From the NCBI GenBank assembly GCA_903632075.3, contig CAHIKZ030000836.1:649501-713500 (forward strand): 64,000 nt of DNA. Reading direction: 5' to 3'. The DNA comes from Acanthosepion pharaonis. Its lineage: Eukaryota; Mollusca; Cephalopoda; Sepiida; Sepiidae. A model generated the notes under the pieces. That model searched no databases. It had not been told where the DNA came from and worked only from the letters and a program-made list of their open reading frames with translations. Below are positions 1 through 10,343 of the stretch, piece after piece. The position numbers were made by a program, and so were the translations under genes. The number at the start of each line of letters is the position of its first letter. Position 1 is the first letter of the stretch.

Positions 1-81
1 GGGTGTATGATGTTGAAAAACCCAAAACTTCCTGATGAACCAAGTCAAATTACATCACTGACGACCCCATCTGGCGCCTAC
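1..81 (+). CDS. possible partial host exon ending at a splice donor
   Basis: Frame 1 is open from the window edge for 27 codons (GCMMLKNPKL... ending SGAY) and stops exactly at a strong 5' splice-site match, TAC|GTAAGTGTAT, at 82. The other two forward frames contain stops. The peptide is hydrophilic with no motif I recognise. The upstream part of any exon lies outside the window, and I found no matching acceptor or next exon downstream. A 27-codon open frame is easily chance, so the donor is the main support. It could simply be transposon or random sequence. Confidence 0.25.
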
Positions 82-875
82 GTAAGTGTATATTTTTTAA
101 TTATGTATGCTCAATATTATGTAAACAGAACCAAGAGTTTTATCATTTGAATCATTTTGATGAAGTTTTGTTTGTGAATATTGCTGTTATTTGAATACGT
201 TATAATTTTTAGAGATTTTTTGAGTCCCGGGTAGGTTAGGGCTCCTTGTTGGAACGGCTCCATTTCAATTTTCCAAAATTTTCAAAACGTTGGACAATTT
301 CCTTCAATTCAGCACAAATGAGGTGGATAAAATACCTCCCCATTATTTTTTTAATTTCGTCTCTATAGCCCACCTCTAATATTTCGTCTCTATAGCCCAC
401 CCGTACTAATATCTATTTGGTGCAGCGTATGTACACCCGACAATAGAACTACTTATATTTCAAAGTTTTTGTTATATTCCGCCTGATCATTTTCATTTAA
501 TAAATCATACAGTAAAAAAATTAGACATTATTTTTTTTCTCTGGGATGAACTCATATATGTATTTTACATATAGCGACTATTATTATTACTCTTATTTTT
601 TTTACTTAGAACCTACTAGTTTGATATACGAACTCTCCCCAAGTTTGAATCAGAAATCTCAAGAGACAGTAAGTTATAATGGATATAAACAGGTTTGCTT
701 TCAGAGTTGTTAAAGCGAGGTAAAAGAAGAAGCAGAACAAAGGTCTACAATAAAGTATTTCAATGTTAAGACATAAAACGCGTGGAATGTTAAAAGAAAT
801 AATATTATGAGTGTTGAGGCAGTGTTAAAAATTGAATCAAATTTAAGGTGAATAAAATACTAATTTAAAACAAAA
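82..875. other. AT-rich stretch, no gene recognised
   Basis: If 1-81 is an exon, this would be intron. It holds a short direct duplication near 354-400 (two copies of TTTCGTCTCTATAGCCCACC) but no recognisable coding remnant. Confidence 0.5.
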
Positions 876-877
876 TA

Positions 878-1246
878 CAGGGTGATTGTAAAGTAACTCC
901 CCATTTTAAAATACTTATAATTTATTTATTAACTCTAATTTTTACAAGAAATGGATATGAGAGGAAAGTGTTTAGCATGAGGTTTAATTTAAAATTCGAT
1001 ATGGGCGCCAGATTTCCCTACCAATTTCTCGAGCCAACATGGAATCGCGTCAACTGATTTCACCAGGAGCTGTCGTAGTATTGAAGACATAACATCTTGT
1101 ATCCGCCATTTAAGTTCTTCCAAAGTCTTGGTATCGTAGACTTGCTCTTTTAACCAACATCAAAGAAACAAGACACAGGGTCTTAGGTCAGGACTTCTGG
1201 CTAGCCACTTATACATATAATAAGGAATTACTTTTCAATCACCTTG
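878..1246 (-). mobile_element. internally deleted mariner-type transposon with TIRs and TA duplication
   Basis: The left terminus CAGGGTGATTGTAAAGTAAC (878-) is matched in inverted form by GTTGATTACC-type sequence ending at 1246 (GGAATTACTTTTCAATCACC then TTG). Both ends are flanked by TA (876-877 and 1247-1248), the target duplication expected of Tc1/mariner elements. The element is only 369 bp, against about 1.3 kb for a full mariner, and keeps only the 3' end of the transposase on the minus strand. It is dead as an autonomous element but its ends look intact enough for mobilisation in trans. The family assignment is firm; the subfamily is not. Confidence 0.85.
992..1207 (-). pseudogene. 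mariner-type transposase C-terminal remnant
   Basis: Seventy-two codons read WLARSPDLRPCVLFL, then a stop, then CWLKEQVYDTKTLEELKWRI. This matches the C-terminal catalytic region of mariner-like transposases (SPDL-x-PC-x-x-FLW...LK...VY...LK-x-RI). An in-frame TGA replaces the W of the FLW segment. The N-terminal DNA-binding domain and the first two catalytic acidic residues are missing. It lies wholly inside the 878-1246 TIR-bounded element. Confidence 0.8.
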
Positions 1247-1445
1247 TAGGTCGAAATCTTTTAGAAATTTATAATGTCAAATGCAAAGAGTATTTAGAAA
1301 AAAGTCACTTTGATAGGATATTTCTAAGGAAGAAAAGAATTCGCATTATTGCAATGTAAGGTTTGCTCAACATATTAGAAGTATATGATTCGAATAATTA
1401 TAATAATAATTATTTTCTGATTTCATCTCTAAGATGATATATTAT

Positions 1446-1680
1446 GATTTTTTTAAGCGTTTCAACCCAAGTAAGGCGGGAAGCCACTAGTACGCAAGGG
1501 GTTACAGAGAGTTGGAGCAAATAGGAGTGATAGAGGAAAGGATGAAAAGAAGGATATGGATAGATCAGGGCATCTGGTGACGTCGATTGACATTATATTT
1601 AAATAGTTGGAAGTTATAGCTGTCAGGGAAACAGGAAAAGAGGAAGGGATTTCTACAGGCGAGAGGTACGAGACATGAAG
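1446..1680 (-). mobile_element. jockey-like LINE, 3' end fragment
   Basis: The minus strand encodes the extreme C-terminus of an APE-type LINE reverse-transcriptase protein (SCFPDSYNFQLFKYNVNR) followed by its 3' UTR, which contains the signature AGGCGGGAAGCCACTAG. It matches the 3' part of the better copy at 25384-25925 over about 230 bp. It is 5'-truncated at 1680, where it abuts a foldback repeat, as expected for incomplete target-primed reverse transcription. Confidence 0.85.
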
Positions 1681-1767
1681 CCGAAACGTCGTGGCAACGA
1701 AGATGAGGACACCAATCCGAACAATGTAAATAGTGTAAATAATTACAATACCTCATAGAAATATAGA
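1681..1767 (+). repeat. foldback repeat family A, right arm only
   Basis: The segment CCGAAACGTCGTGGCAACGA followed by GATGAGGACACC, the GTAAATAGTGTAAATAATTA block and an AGAAATATAGACA end matches the right arms of the family A elements at 6466-6776 and 39745-39995. The left arm and centre are missing; the jockey 3' fragment ends exactly here, so it probably inserted into an older family A copy. Confidence 0.75.
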
Positions 1768-2210
1768 CAGATATTCTTGGAGAGGTGTTGCCGCAAGGAT
1801 TTTAATGATTTCTTCTTGAGTTCCTTTCTTTATCAGATCCAAATTTCCAATCCCAGTAGGACCATTTTGAGGTTTTAAGTACCACATTTTTCTTATTCCC
1901 CTCTCCAGGTCTTTGTATTTGCTTAGTTTTGCAAAAACCTTCGCAAAGATGGGTTTTTTTCAGTTTGTCAATCAGTGTGCAAACTTTTCTATTCGGTCTT
2001 TGATAATAATACCTGGCCGATTTGCTTGTATTGTTTGATCTGTGTTGATAGAAAAATACCAGATGATGGCAACGGCTCCCTTAACTATAGATCCAGGCTG
2101 AGATACATATAAGTTTTCAGCTGTTTTTGTCTCGTGGTGATGACAGATCTTTTGATGCAAATAGCCTGTCACCCAGGGTATAGTAAATACATGCATCACA
2201 GCCAAACGTA
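1768..2210 (-). mobile_element. RLE-type (R4/Dong-like) LINE fragment, endonuclease region
   Basis: Minus-strand reading gives VTGYLHQKICHH, a WYFSINTDQTIQANRPGIII segment, then SKYKDLE and a degenerate C-terminus (EIIKILAATPLQEYL). This is the C-terminal restriction-like endonuclease region of non-LTR elements; NRPD in homologs carries part of the PD-(D/E)xK site, here NRPG. Several frameshifts and stops break it. It is a different, older subfamily from the copies at 2633-3195 and 46.9-48.2 kb. Confidence 0.7.
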
Positions 2211-2632
2211 CGCAATATGGTGACGGTAGACTTGCAGCTGGAATCTGGCTAAAAATACCTTCAGGTAGGGTAACCCGGTCCCCTCAGACAATGTCTGATT
2301 TAGAATATTCCTAAGTTTGTAGATGTGACTCCCAAGTGTCTTGTCTGCCTCGAAAATATGAAAAAAAAAAAAACAATCCTTTCAACACCCGATCATGATG
2401 TTCACCGTCACTAATTCCACTCATGAACAGAGATGGGCAATGCTTTAGACTCACCCAACTGGTTATGGTCAGGCAATTGACAAGTGACTCTGTGGTCTTG
2501 AACTATATATTCACTCAGACAAAACAAGCACATGTAAAAACTTCCACTCATTGAAGATCAAAATTCATGAAAGACATGAATGGTGTAGGGCAATTATTAT
2601 TATTATTATTATTACTATTATTATTATTATTA
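2211..2632. other. unassigned sequence ending in an (ATT)n tract
   Basis: No coding remnant recognised. An (ATT)n microsatellite at about 2593-2632 abuts the 3' end of the next RLE LINE copy and is probably its (AAT)n tail or target. Confidence 0.5.
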
Positions 2633-3195
2633 TTTCCTTTGATTTCCATCCGGGTCCTAATAAGAGACTTATGGTCAGAAATAACTTGATGACATTTTCC
2701 ACTGATCTTTTTTCTTAAAAAAAAGGAGCAAAGATCACATACATAGATAAAGCTCTTTGTAATGTGTGAGCTGTAATCGTGAGCACAATTTTTTGCATTT
2801 CCTTAAGGCATGGGCTACCAGGAATCCATTCAATTAGTCTATAAGAAGAGTTTTCTAATAAAACCAATGGCTTCAACTTCAATTGGAATTATTGATATCT
2901 TCATGTGCCACAGTTTTGAGATTTCCACTTGTATCCTTATAATTTTATAGTTTTTGAAGACTTTCAAAGATCCATTACAATCTGCAGGGACTGCCATGTA
3001 AATAAGAAAGCACATTCTGTTGTTGTGGTCTTTGTCTGGACAATTAGCTTTGATTGTTCAGTCTGTGCGCATTGTAAAGTCCCATAAAATTGTAACAAGT
3101 CCCATCTCTATAACCGGGTCTGAGTCATGTTCATACCAGGTTCTTGCAGTTTTCTTCCCGTAAAAGTTGCATATTTTCCAGTGCAGATTATGACT
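2633..3195 (-). mobile_element. RLE-type (R4/Dong-like) LINE 3' fragment
   Basis: On the minus strand the 5' end reads SHNLHWKICNFYGKKTARTW then YEHDSDP and VTILWDFTMRTD, closely matching the copy at 47461-48063 (YLHWKICNFY, VTILWDYTM). Downstream it degenerates with multiple stops but keeps nucleotide similarity to the 3' UTR, ending next to (ATT)n at 2632. The RT domain is absent (5' truncation), and the truncated end joins a TTC/TTA/GTA microsatellite. Confidence 0.8.
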
Positions 3196-3231
3196 TCTTC
3201 TTCTTCTTCTTCTTCTTATTATTATTATTAT

Positions 3232-3266
<35 letters not shown>

Positions 3267-3275
3267 ATTGTAGTA
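3193..3275. repeat. compound microsatellite (TTC)n(TTA)n(GTA)n
   Basis: Consecutive trinucleotide tracts TTC, TTA then GTA. Open frames across it (poly-Leu, poly-Arg) are artefacts. Confidence 0.95.
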
Positions 3276-3287
3276 GTATTATTTGCA

Positions 3288-3512
3288 GTAACCTAGAAAG
3301 GGTTACTGAATGAGGAATAACCAAAACGGAGGTTGGAAATGAAATGGTAATCTTTATACCATCAACAAAATACAATACTCGCCAGCGGCGTGACGTAGGT
3401 AAACCACTGCTAGTCGTGGACTACATAGACAGCATATTACCCCATCCACTTAAAATAGTGTCCAACGTATTTATGAGGATTGGGACATACCCATTAGTGT
3501 TCATAGGTACGG

Positions 3513-3513
<1 letters not shown>
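3288..3513. repeat. duplicated 220-bp repeat, copy 1
   Basis: Begins GTAACCTAGAAAGGG and ends GTACGGTA, immediately followed by (GATA)n. About 85-90 percent identical by eye to copy 2 at 3580-3799. The shared block ACTCGCCAGCGGCGTGA is a good diagnostic. No coding content. Ends defined by microsatellites suggest a short interspersed element rather than a plain segmental duplication. Confidence 0.8.
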
Positions 3514-3575
<62 letters not shown>

Positions 3576-3576
3576 T
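3514..3576. repeat. (GATA)n microsatellite
   Basis: About 15 perfect GATA units between the two 220-bp repeat copies. Confidence 0.97.
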
Positions 3577-3579
3577 GTT

Positions 3580-3799
3580 GTAACCTAGAAAATATTGCTG
3601 AAAAGGAATAACTAAAACGGAGGTTGGAAATGAAATGGTAATCTTTATAACATCAACAAAATAAAATACTCGCCAGCGGCGTGAAGTAGGTAAACCACTG
3701 ATAGTGGTGAACTACTTAGACAGCATATTACACTTACAATAGTGTCCAACGTATTTGTGACGATTAGGACATACCCATCAATATTCATATGTACGGTAT
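3580..3799. repeat. duplicated 220-bp repeat, copy 2
   Basis: Same orientation and ends as copy 1 (GTAACCTAGAAAA to GTACGGTA), but followed by (ATT)n at 3806-3847 instead of (GATA)n. Confidence 0.8.
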
Positions 3800-3804
3800 A
3801 TAAA

Positions 3805-3847
<43 letters not shown>

Positions 3848-3848
<1 letters not shown>

Positions 3849-4435
3849 GAAAGAGAAAAAGCATTTCGGTTATGAATGATTTAAATTTAAACGTTTACAG
3901 TTGCTTTTTATCGCAACCTTAGTCGGGCCGTCGACCTACGTTAGTGAGAAGACACCTCGGCTCGAAAAATGATGGCTCTGGTAGATTGGACGCTTTTCCT
4001 CAAAGTTGTGATGAAAACTAATAAAAGAAAGAAGAGAGAATTAAATCCTTTGTCAAAAAGTGCTAATAATAATACTAACATTGCATCTTCGAATAAAACA
4101 TAAAATAAAAAGATTTTTGTTAATTAGAAAAATCACACATTTTTTAAAATTTATATTACTAGCTTTTTTTCGTCACGACTAACAGTCAGTAAAAGTCATC
4201 TTTCTCAAATGGTTTTGACTAATCTTTTGTTTGCACATGCACGAATTGTGGCTAATAATGGAATCAAACGTAGGGAGACTGGGTGTAACACAATAGTGAT
4301 AAAGAGTCTTGGACAATGTTCGAAATACCATTTTCTTGCTTGTTTTTTTTTTTATTGTATTTATTAAAATAAAGTTGTACTGAACAATTCTTGACCAGAC
4401 TAAAAAGCCATTACAAAGAAAATTCGTATGTTTGG
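3848..4435. other. AT-rich stretch, no gene recognised
   Basis: No motif, TIR or LINE remnant recognised. GC is locally higher around 3920-3970 without coding signal. Confidence 0.4.
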
Positions 4436-4436
4436 T

Positions 4437-4488
<52 letters not shown>

Positions 4489-4497
4489 GATAGTATG

Positions 4498-4541
<44 letters not shown>
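4436..4541. repeat. interrupted (GATA)n microsatellite
   Basis: Two GATA runs (4436-4486, 4498-4541) separated by ATGATAGTATGA. The long minus-strand open frame across it is an artefact of the repeat. Confidence 0.97.
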
Positions 4542-5461
4542 GTTGGGAAGCGGGTTCGAACAATAACTTTTCATCGCCACCTCGCATGCATGCATTTTAA
4601 CTATAAACATTTTAACTTCACACTTTACAAACATTCCACACTTGATTTTATTGTAACCTTAATTATTCCTTCGTGATATTGATGCACCAAAACCAGTTGA
4701 AACTTCATGGAATCTGTAATATTCCTACCACAAGTTAGCTTTCAGTTCTGTTGCGTTGTGCGTCTCCTTGTGTTATGTTGTTAGTTCCTCAGGCACCCAA
4801 CGCTGCATTACAGACTGCATAAACAACGGAGAATTTTTTTTACGTTTCTCGCTTTATTTCTGCGAGTAGACATGGTAGCTAAAGAACAGAGTTTATCTGA
4901 ATATTTGCCATAGAAATTGAGATATATAAGTGATAGGCTTACAAAGTGCTAATAATTATACAGTGTGACTGTTGGGAAGAGATTGTAAAGTGGAAAATGG
5001 CAAGGTCACAAAAACGATATTAAACTCTATGAAGACTGAAAAGTAAAGATTGAGAAACACCAGCCCATACATGGCTACATTTCTTCATTTTGGGTCTCAT
5101 CTGACTATTGTTAATATAAACCATGGTCGAAAGATTTAAATCTTTTCCTGAGCCATAGTCTGAGCCAACAACTTTTCCATCATCTTTAGCAATAGATTGA
5201 ATATAAGAGTTCAAGTTGAGATTTCAAGTGAACTTGAGCCACAAGAAATGTTCGAAGCCCAGAGACTCATTTAGAGTGAAACCTCAAAAGATATATTAGT
5301 TCTCAAAGAACATTTCTGTCTTCATGATGAATGGTATTGACTTGTCTGATTCAACAGAAAATCACGTTTCGTATTTTTGTCGATGATGAGGGGGTCAGAA
5401 TTAGAAAGTTCGACTACAAATGAGATATCAACTTCAAAACGAAAATATGGATTTATTAAAA
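4542..5461. other. no gene recognised
   Basis: Unique-looking AT-rich DNA. Short open frames are not supported by motifs or recognisable repeats. Confidence 0.4.
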
Positions 5462-6115
5462 TAGGTTTATTTTAATCACTTCAGCCAAGACACGACAGTA
5501 ACGCCACTAAGACAGAAAGGGATTACTGAATGTGAGAGAATGAGAAAAGAAAGAAAGACATTATTAAGTAACGAGTACAACAGAAGTGTAATAAGGAAGA
5601 CAGTTGATAACGATTTATATTGCATTTAAGTTTTTGAAGATCAAATTTGGCTGTAAAGCTTGGAACCGAAAGAAAGTTCTATAAACGAAAAGTACGAGAA
5701 AAGGAAGTGTTAACATAGAACTCACGGTTATATCGAGCCATTCCAACTTTAAAATGATGAGACCTAGCTGCCAATCTAGTACTGCGCTTAAATTCATAAA
5801 GTCTAGGTAACATAGCAAAGAGTTTATCCGAACATTTACCATGAAAGTATTTATAGAAAAGGCACAGGGAATGGTGGTGGGAAAGTGACTGAAGCCGAGA
5901 TGCCAAGTCAGGACTAATGATATTGCAGATTCCTTTTTTGGATTTTATCTAGGATCTCTGAATATATAGAAAGAACACCAGACTATACGCGGCAGTAATA
6001 TTTGAATCATGAACGAATGGTAGAGTTATAAATATGTGAAATAGATTCTGGAGATAAAAATTGCCAATCCACAACACACTCAACCAACTTTCTTAGCAGC
6101 AGACCTAGCAATAAA
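5462..6115 (-). mobile_element. jockey-like LINE 3' fragment
   Basis: The minus strand reads, across frameshifts, SPESISHIYNSTIRS, YSEILDKIQKR, SRLQSLSHHHSLCLFYKYFH, FKRSTRLAARSHHFKV and FYVNTSFSRT. These are the conserved C-terminal blocks of the jockey-like family also seen at 25.5 kb. The 3' UTR ends near 5462. The catalytic RT core is missing (5' truncation). Confidence 0.85.
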
Positions 6116-6164
6116 TTTTAACCTGAGAAGAGGCAACGTGTCACTCTGAGGCTAGCATTATCTA

Positions 6165-6240
6165 ATAACATACATTTTTATAGTAAAATTACCAACAATA
6201 TATTTTTATAGCAATATGGCCATCAATACATTTTTATAGT
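6165..6240. repeat. minisatellite family M (27-31 bp), locus 1
   Basis: About 2.5 units of roughly 28 bp built on TTACCAACAATA...TTTTTATAG. The unit is the reverse complement of the minisatellite at 39.5 kb and resembles that at 31.6 kb. Confidence 0.65.
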
Positions 6241-6465
6241 ATGACTGAAGAAATGACAAACACGTAAGATTATTTGGTATAAAAAATGCAGATAATTAAT
6301 TATTATTTAATGATGACATAATCTAATTCTCTTGAATTAATTATAAAGTTTGGGTTTTTTTTCATATTTAGATTACGACATTAAATAAGCTATACGGTTT
6401 AAATATACCACTAACAAAACAACCTACCGACCATCAAAAAGTACATTTTGAGATTTGATATTATA

Positions 6466-6776
6466 ATTATTTACATTATTTACACTGTTCGGACTGTTGT
6501 CCTCATCTTTATTGTCATATTCACGACGTTTCGGCGTCTTTACGCTCCAACCTTCTTCAGATGTTTGGAATTTCGAACTAAACGTTTTATTTTGTCCACC
6601 GGGTTAGATTGAACGTGGAACAAGAAAAAATCTACCCCGGTGGACGAAATATAGTGTTTATTTCGAAATTTCAATCAGCTGAAGAAGGCTGGAGCTTACA
6701 ATGACTGAAACGTCGTGAACATGATAATAAAGATGAGGATAACCGTCTGAACGATGTAAATAAGATAAATGATAAA
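6466..6776. repeat. foldback repeat family A, complete copy
   Basis: An imperfect palindrome of about 310 bp. The left arm (ATTTACACTGTTCGGACTG, TCCTCATCTTTAT, ACGACGTTTCGGCG, CTTCTTCAG) is mirrored by the right arm (CTGAAGAAGGCTGGAGC, TGAAACGTCGTGAA, AATAAAGATGAGGA, ACGATGTAAATAAG). Even the centre is symmetric around TCCACCGGG/CCCGGTGGA. It has no coding capacity. The order CTGAAGA-stem-GAAAC recalls the hammerhead-like motif in PLE pseudo-LTRs (inference). Transcribed, it would fold into a single long hairpin. Confidence 0.85.
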
Positions 6777-7013
6777 CAGTACGTCTGGACCAGGCTGATG
6801 GTCTCTGACTGTTGAGCCGCTAAATGTTGCATCCACAAAAACGTATAAAGCAGCAGAATATATCAAATGACATCAGCATTTTCCCAACAAATATCCTTAA
6901 AGTGATCTGCCAAAAATAACAGCTACCATCGCAGAGAGAAGGCTACGGTTCTAAGAACACTGTGCAAGGAGCATGAAATTATTCGAACAATCATATCGTT
7001 GGATCATCCTTCT

Positions 7014-7187
7014 GGAAAAGGGTAGTGTAGGTGCCCGACCTGAATATACATCGACCAACTAATTAAAGATACAAGTGTGAAAATAGACAACCTACTGAAA
7101 GCTATGGAAGAGCGTAAATTATGGGATAAATTTCTGATACGTGTCCAACCAAGGTCGACAGTGACAGATGAGATGATAAATAAGTAA
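7014..7187 (+). pseudogene. LINE reverse-transcriptase protein, C-terminal remnant
   Basis: Reads CRCPT, stop, IYIDQLIKDTSVKIDNLLKA then MEERKLWDKFLIRVQPRST and a stop. The pattern (RGRP-x-x-TYIDQL...D...L..AM.DR..W...V) is the typical extreme C-terminus of several metazoan LINE RT proteins. The frame is open for 44 codons up to its own stop at 7185. The 6790-6990 sequence upstream probably belongs to the same copy but is too decayed to read. Confidence 0.6.
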
Positions 7188-7709
7188 TAATATTATATAC
7201 CTAGGACAACACACAAAAAAAGATGTCGAATTCCAAAATGATGAAAACACACATTTTATTTACGAACCGAAAAAGTCAAACTACGGACTGTTTCTAAAAT
7301 CCTGTGCTGAGTATTTGATGTCAGTTTTTTTTTTTTTTAATAAACATAACTAGAGCCGTCGAAAGGTTGGGCTTTCGTTGTTGCTAAATTCTTTCCTCAG
7401 CGGGTGGCTTTTACGTTTGCGGCAGAGGCTTATTTGTAAGACAAGACACGAATCGAACATCAAATCACCAGTCCATTTAATCGTAATTGTAATCGTAAAC
7501 TTTGTTCGCTGTAATGATAGACGAGGAGAGAAAAGAAAAAAAGTATCCTAGGCAAGAAATTATCGGTGAAACCGGTTTGGTCTCTTCTCAAAAATGAGAT
7601 TCCAGGTATGCCTTAGCAAAAAAATCTATTTTCATTAAGTTCTAAACAAAGAATTTTCACAGAATAATCGTACTCATATGCAATGATACATATTTCAATA
7701 CATTGAGCT
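7188..7709. other. no gene recognised
   Basis: AT-rich spacer with homopolymer runs; no motif identified. Confidence 0.4.
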
Positions 7710-7712
7710 ACT

Positions 7713-7716
<4 letters not shown>

Positions 7717-7768
<52 letters not shown>
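7717..7768. repeat. (TA)n microsatellite
   Basis: About 25 TA units. Confidence 0.97.
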
Positions 7769-7769
<1 letters not shown>

Positions 7770-7859
7770 ACCTTGTATCGAGCACTGTTTATTAATAAAA
7801 AAAATGAATACTAAAGAAGTGTGTATTATAAATCTGACCGTTCTTTCCTATTGTTTGAA

Positions 7860-7912
7860 TACACACACACACACACACACGCACACACACATATATATAT
7901 ATATATATATTT
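7860..7912. repeat. (AC)n(AT)n microsatellite abutting a PLE end
   Basis: AC repeat passing into AT repeat, directly followed by the left terminus of the Penelope-like element. It mirrors the (AT)n(GT)n at 11351-11503. Confidence 0.95.
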
Positions 7913-8384
7913 ATAACGTTTCATTAAATAATATAGAAAGTGTTGTCTATTTTATGTAAAATTTTTCATATCTTCTGAAGTTTGGTAACATTATCATTAA
8001 CCGAAAAAAATTCACAATATTTATCCATTATTTTTTAATAAAATCTAAGCTTTCGGCTTTCAAGCCATTATCAAAGATGTAATTACAAACATATCAAACA
8101 AATATACGGACACACGACAGCGATGATAATCTGTCTTTGTTTTTGTTTACAGTGGATCTAAGCAACGATGAACACACGCTAGAACACATCTCATGACGTC
8201 ACATATATAGTGAATTGTAGAATGAAATAAGGAAAGCCACCAACGGCTTTTTACCTAGATTTTAAGAATATAGAGATTCCATAGTTGATTTTGTTTAGGT
8301 TGGGTTTTTAACTGTTTAATGTATAATGCTTCAAGTATTTTTAGTTTTTGTCTATTGTTTTCATTTGAAATTAGTTGTTTTTAT

Positions 8385-9160
8385 TTTACGGAATGTGTGT
8401 GGGCAGGCATGTTGTTTTAAATGCCTAAAAAAGTTTTCATTAAAATGTAGTGTCAAGCATCGTGAAAGCGAGTTTGTGGTGTGACCAACATAAATATTAT
8501 TTAATTCGTTGGATACACTCTCCCAAAATGGTTGAATTTATAAACTATGTTGTTTTTTGCAAATCGCTAACCGGGGAGAAGAATCATTGCGAAGTATTAA
8601 GTTGGGTATACTAGATTTAGTGTCTATATGATTAATTTAATTTTTTTAGGATCTGTAGTTGATATATTAATTTACTAATTTTTTTAGTATGTGTTCATCT
8701 TGTTTATAATTAGTATGCATTTGATTACGATATAGGAGATTAAATATTTGAGATCGGTAAACAGTATTATGTACAACTTATTGAGATTTCTAAGAAAGCA
8801 TCTTATTTGTTCATCAACTATATACTTTTGGCTATTATTAATAAGTGTCTGTTTTATATTCTTTAGTTCATTAAAAAAAAAATGTTTGGTGGATGAATTA
8901 GTTTCTGCACGATGTATTAGATTCTTTATAATTGCTATTTTGTAGTAATAACTCTTGTAGTTAAGTGTACATGAATTTATGCTTGTAGGGTTTTTGTATG
9001 GCGAAATAGTAAATTTGTTATTATTTGTGTTTATCAATAGAGTAAGTTCATATGTGAATTTAAGGACAGAATTATTTTGGAACCGTTTTTGAAGTTGAAT
9101 TATTTCATCTGTATTTTTAACTAACATAAGAATATCATCAACGTATCTTAGGTAGATTGA
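8385..9160 (-). pseudogene. PLE RT (palm end, thumb) and GIY-YIG endonuclease remnant
   Basis: The RT active-site box YLRYVDDIL lies at about 9128-9154 (YVDD codons 9134-9145). It continues in frame through MLVKNTDEIIQLQKRF to a 147-codon open stretch ending at 8684. Upstream (9160-9250) the preceding RT motif is split by frameshifts into GVSM and SVLGPTFSNFYMS. Farther down, 8385-8501 encodes NNIYVGHTTNSLSR and CLTLHF, the GIY-YIG core with YVG. The two domains are separated by stops, so no continuous protein remains. Confidence 0.85.
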
Positions 9161-10343
9161 TGGTTTTTTAAATCTGTAAATAACTTATTTTCAAGGTTCG
9201 ACATGTAGAAATTGCTAAATGTCGGGCCCAATACTGAACCATGGAGACACCAACGTTATTATGATTAGTACAAGTTATTAGTAGTTTTCTTAATATATTA
9301 GGATTAATTTTAAGTGGGGTAAAGAATTTACTGTATATATTTTTATGATTATGTCAAAGTTTTTCACTAACAGGACATTGGTAAATAAGTTTTCAACATA
9401 ATTGAAGCCATGATTTCATTGTCAGGTTTTTCACTTTTTAGGATTTGGATTACTTCTAATGTTGACTTAACACTATATTTACTAGAAGATAGGGAGTAAT
9501 AAGTTGGTTGATGTATTTTGTTAGATGATATACAGGAGTTGGAATTTGCGATATGATAGGACGGAGAGGATAGTTAGGTTTATGTGTTTTATAGTGCCAT
9601 ATATTACAGGTCTATAATCACCAACAATTTTAGGGAGTTTTAAAGAGTTCTGTTCAGCATTATTAGCATTAATAAGTTTATTAAGTTTTGATTTTAGTTG
9701 GTTGGTCGGGTTCTTGTTAAGTTTTTAAACTTTATGTGATCATGGAGTATGTGGTCTAGTTTTTTTTTGTAATCAATTTGTTTAGGATGACAAAATGTTG
9801 GTCTTATCAGCTTTTTTTACAATAATGTCAGAATTGGTTACGTAGTTCTTGTGCGGCAATTTTTAGTTGTTTAGAAAGAATTTTGAGGAGTTTCTGCTTT
9901 TATCATGTCGATCTTTCAGTGCCTCGGCCTTAAGTAAGTCTTTAAATTCTGGTGAGTTTCTATTAGTTGTTCATCCTGGAGTTTAACGATGTTTTGGTAT
10001 AGGGGTCTCAATTTCTATTTTTTAAAAGTCGATTGTACTTACGGTATATATGGCAGTTAGGTCCAAGGTTAAGTAATTCTTTTTTGGTGCTTAGTTAGTT
10101 CATAGTTGGAAGGTTAATGTATTTATCAGTTTTGTTAGGAAGAGTGATATTACCTTTGTATAATAATATTCAGTTTTTTTATAATTTTAATTCGGTGTTG
10201 AGCTTCAGATTTAATTAATTTCCGTGAGTCTATGTGTAATTTCCTCCAGTTGGTCCGGGGTAGTTATATCCTGTAGTTCATCGTAAATGTCCTGTTTTTG
10301 GTGTTAAAGTTGTTTAATTTTTCTTTGGATATTTCGATTTGCC
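9161..10343 (-). pseudogene. PLE RT N-terminal half, heavily decayed
   Basis: Short minus-strand runs fit the PLE N-terminal and RT fingers regions, for example NPTNQLKSKLNKLINANNAE, the ADKTN segment near 9800, and EKANRNIQRKIKQL at the 5' end. Stops and frameshifts are frequent. The 5' end at about 10343 sits in a 23-bp palindrome that joins the opposite copy. Confidence 0.65.

Noticed and set aside
4179..4634. 151-codon minus-strand open frame rich in IYLS repeats
   Set aside because: It is translation of (GATA)n; no composition or motif outside the microsatellite supports a protein.
6679..6715. Active hammerhead ribozyme in foldback family A
   Set aside because: CTGAAGA and GAAAC are present, but an extra base before stem II and no clear stem III with a cleavage triplet make an active fold unlikely; kept only as a motif resemblance.
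8748..8945. 65-codon plus-strand open frame
   Set aside because: Antisense shadow of the PLE coding remnant on the minus strand.
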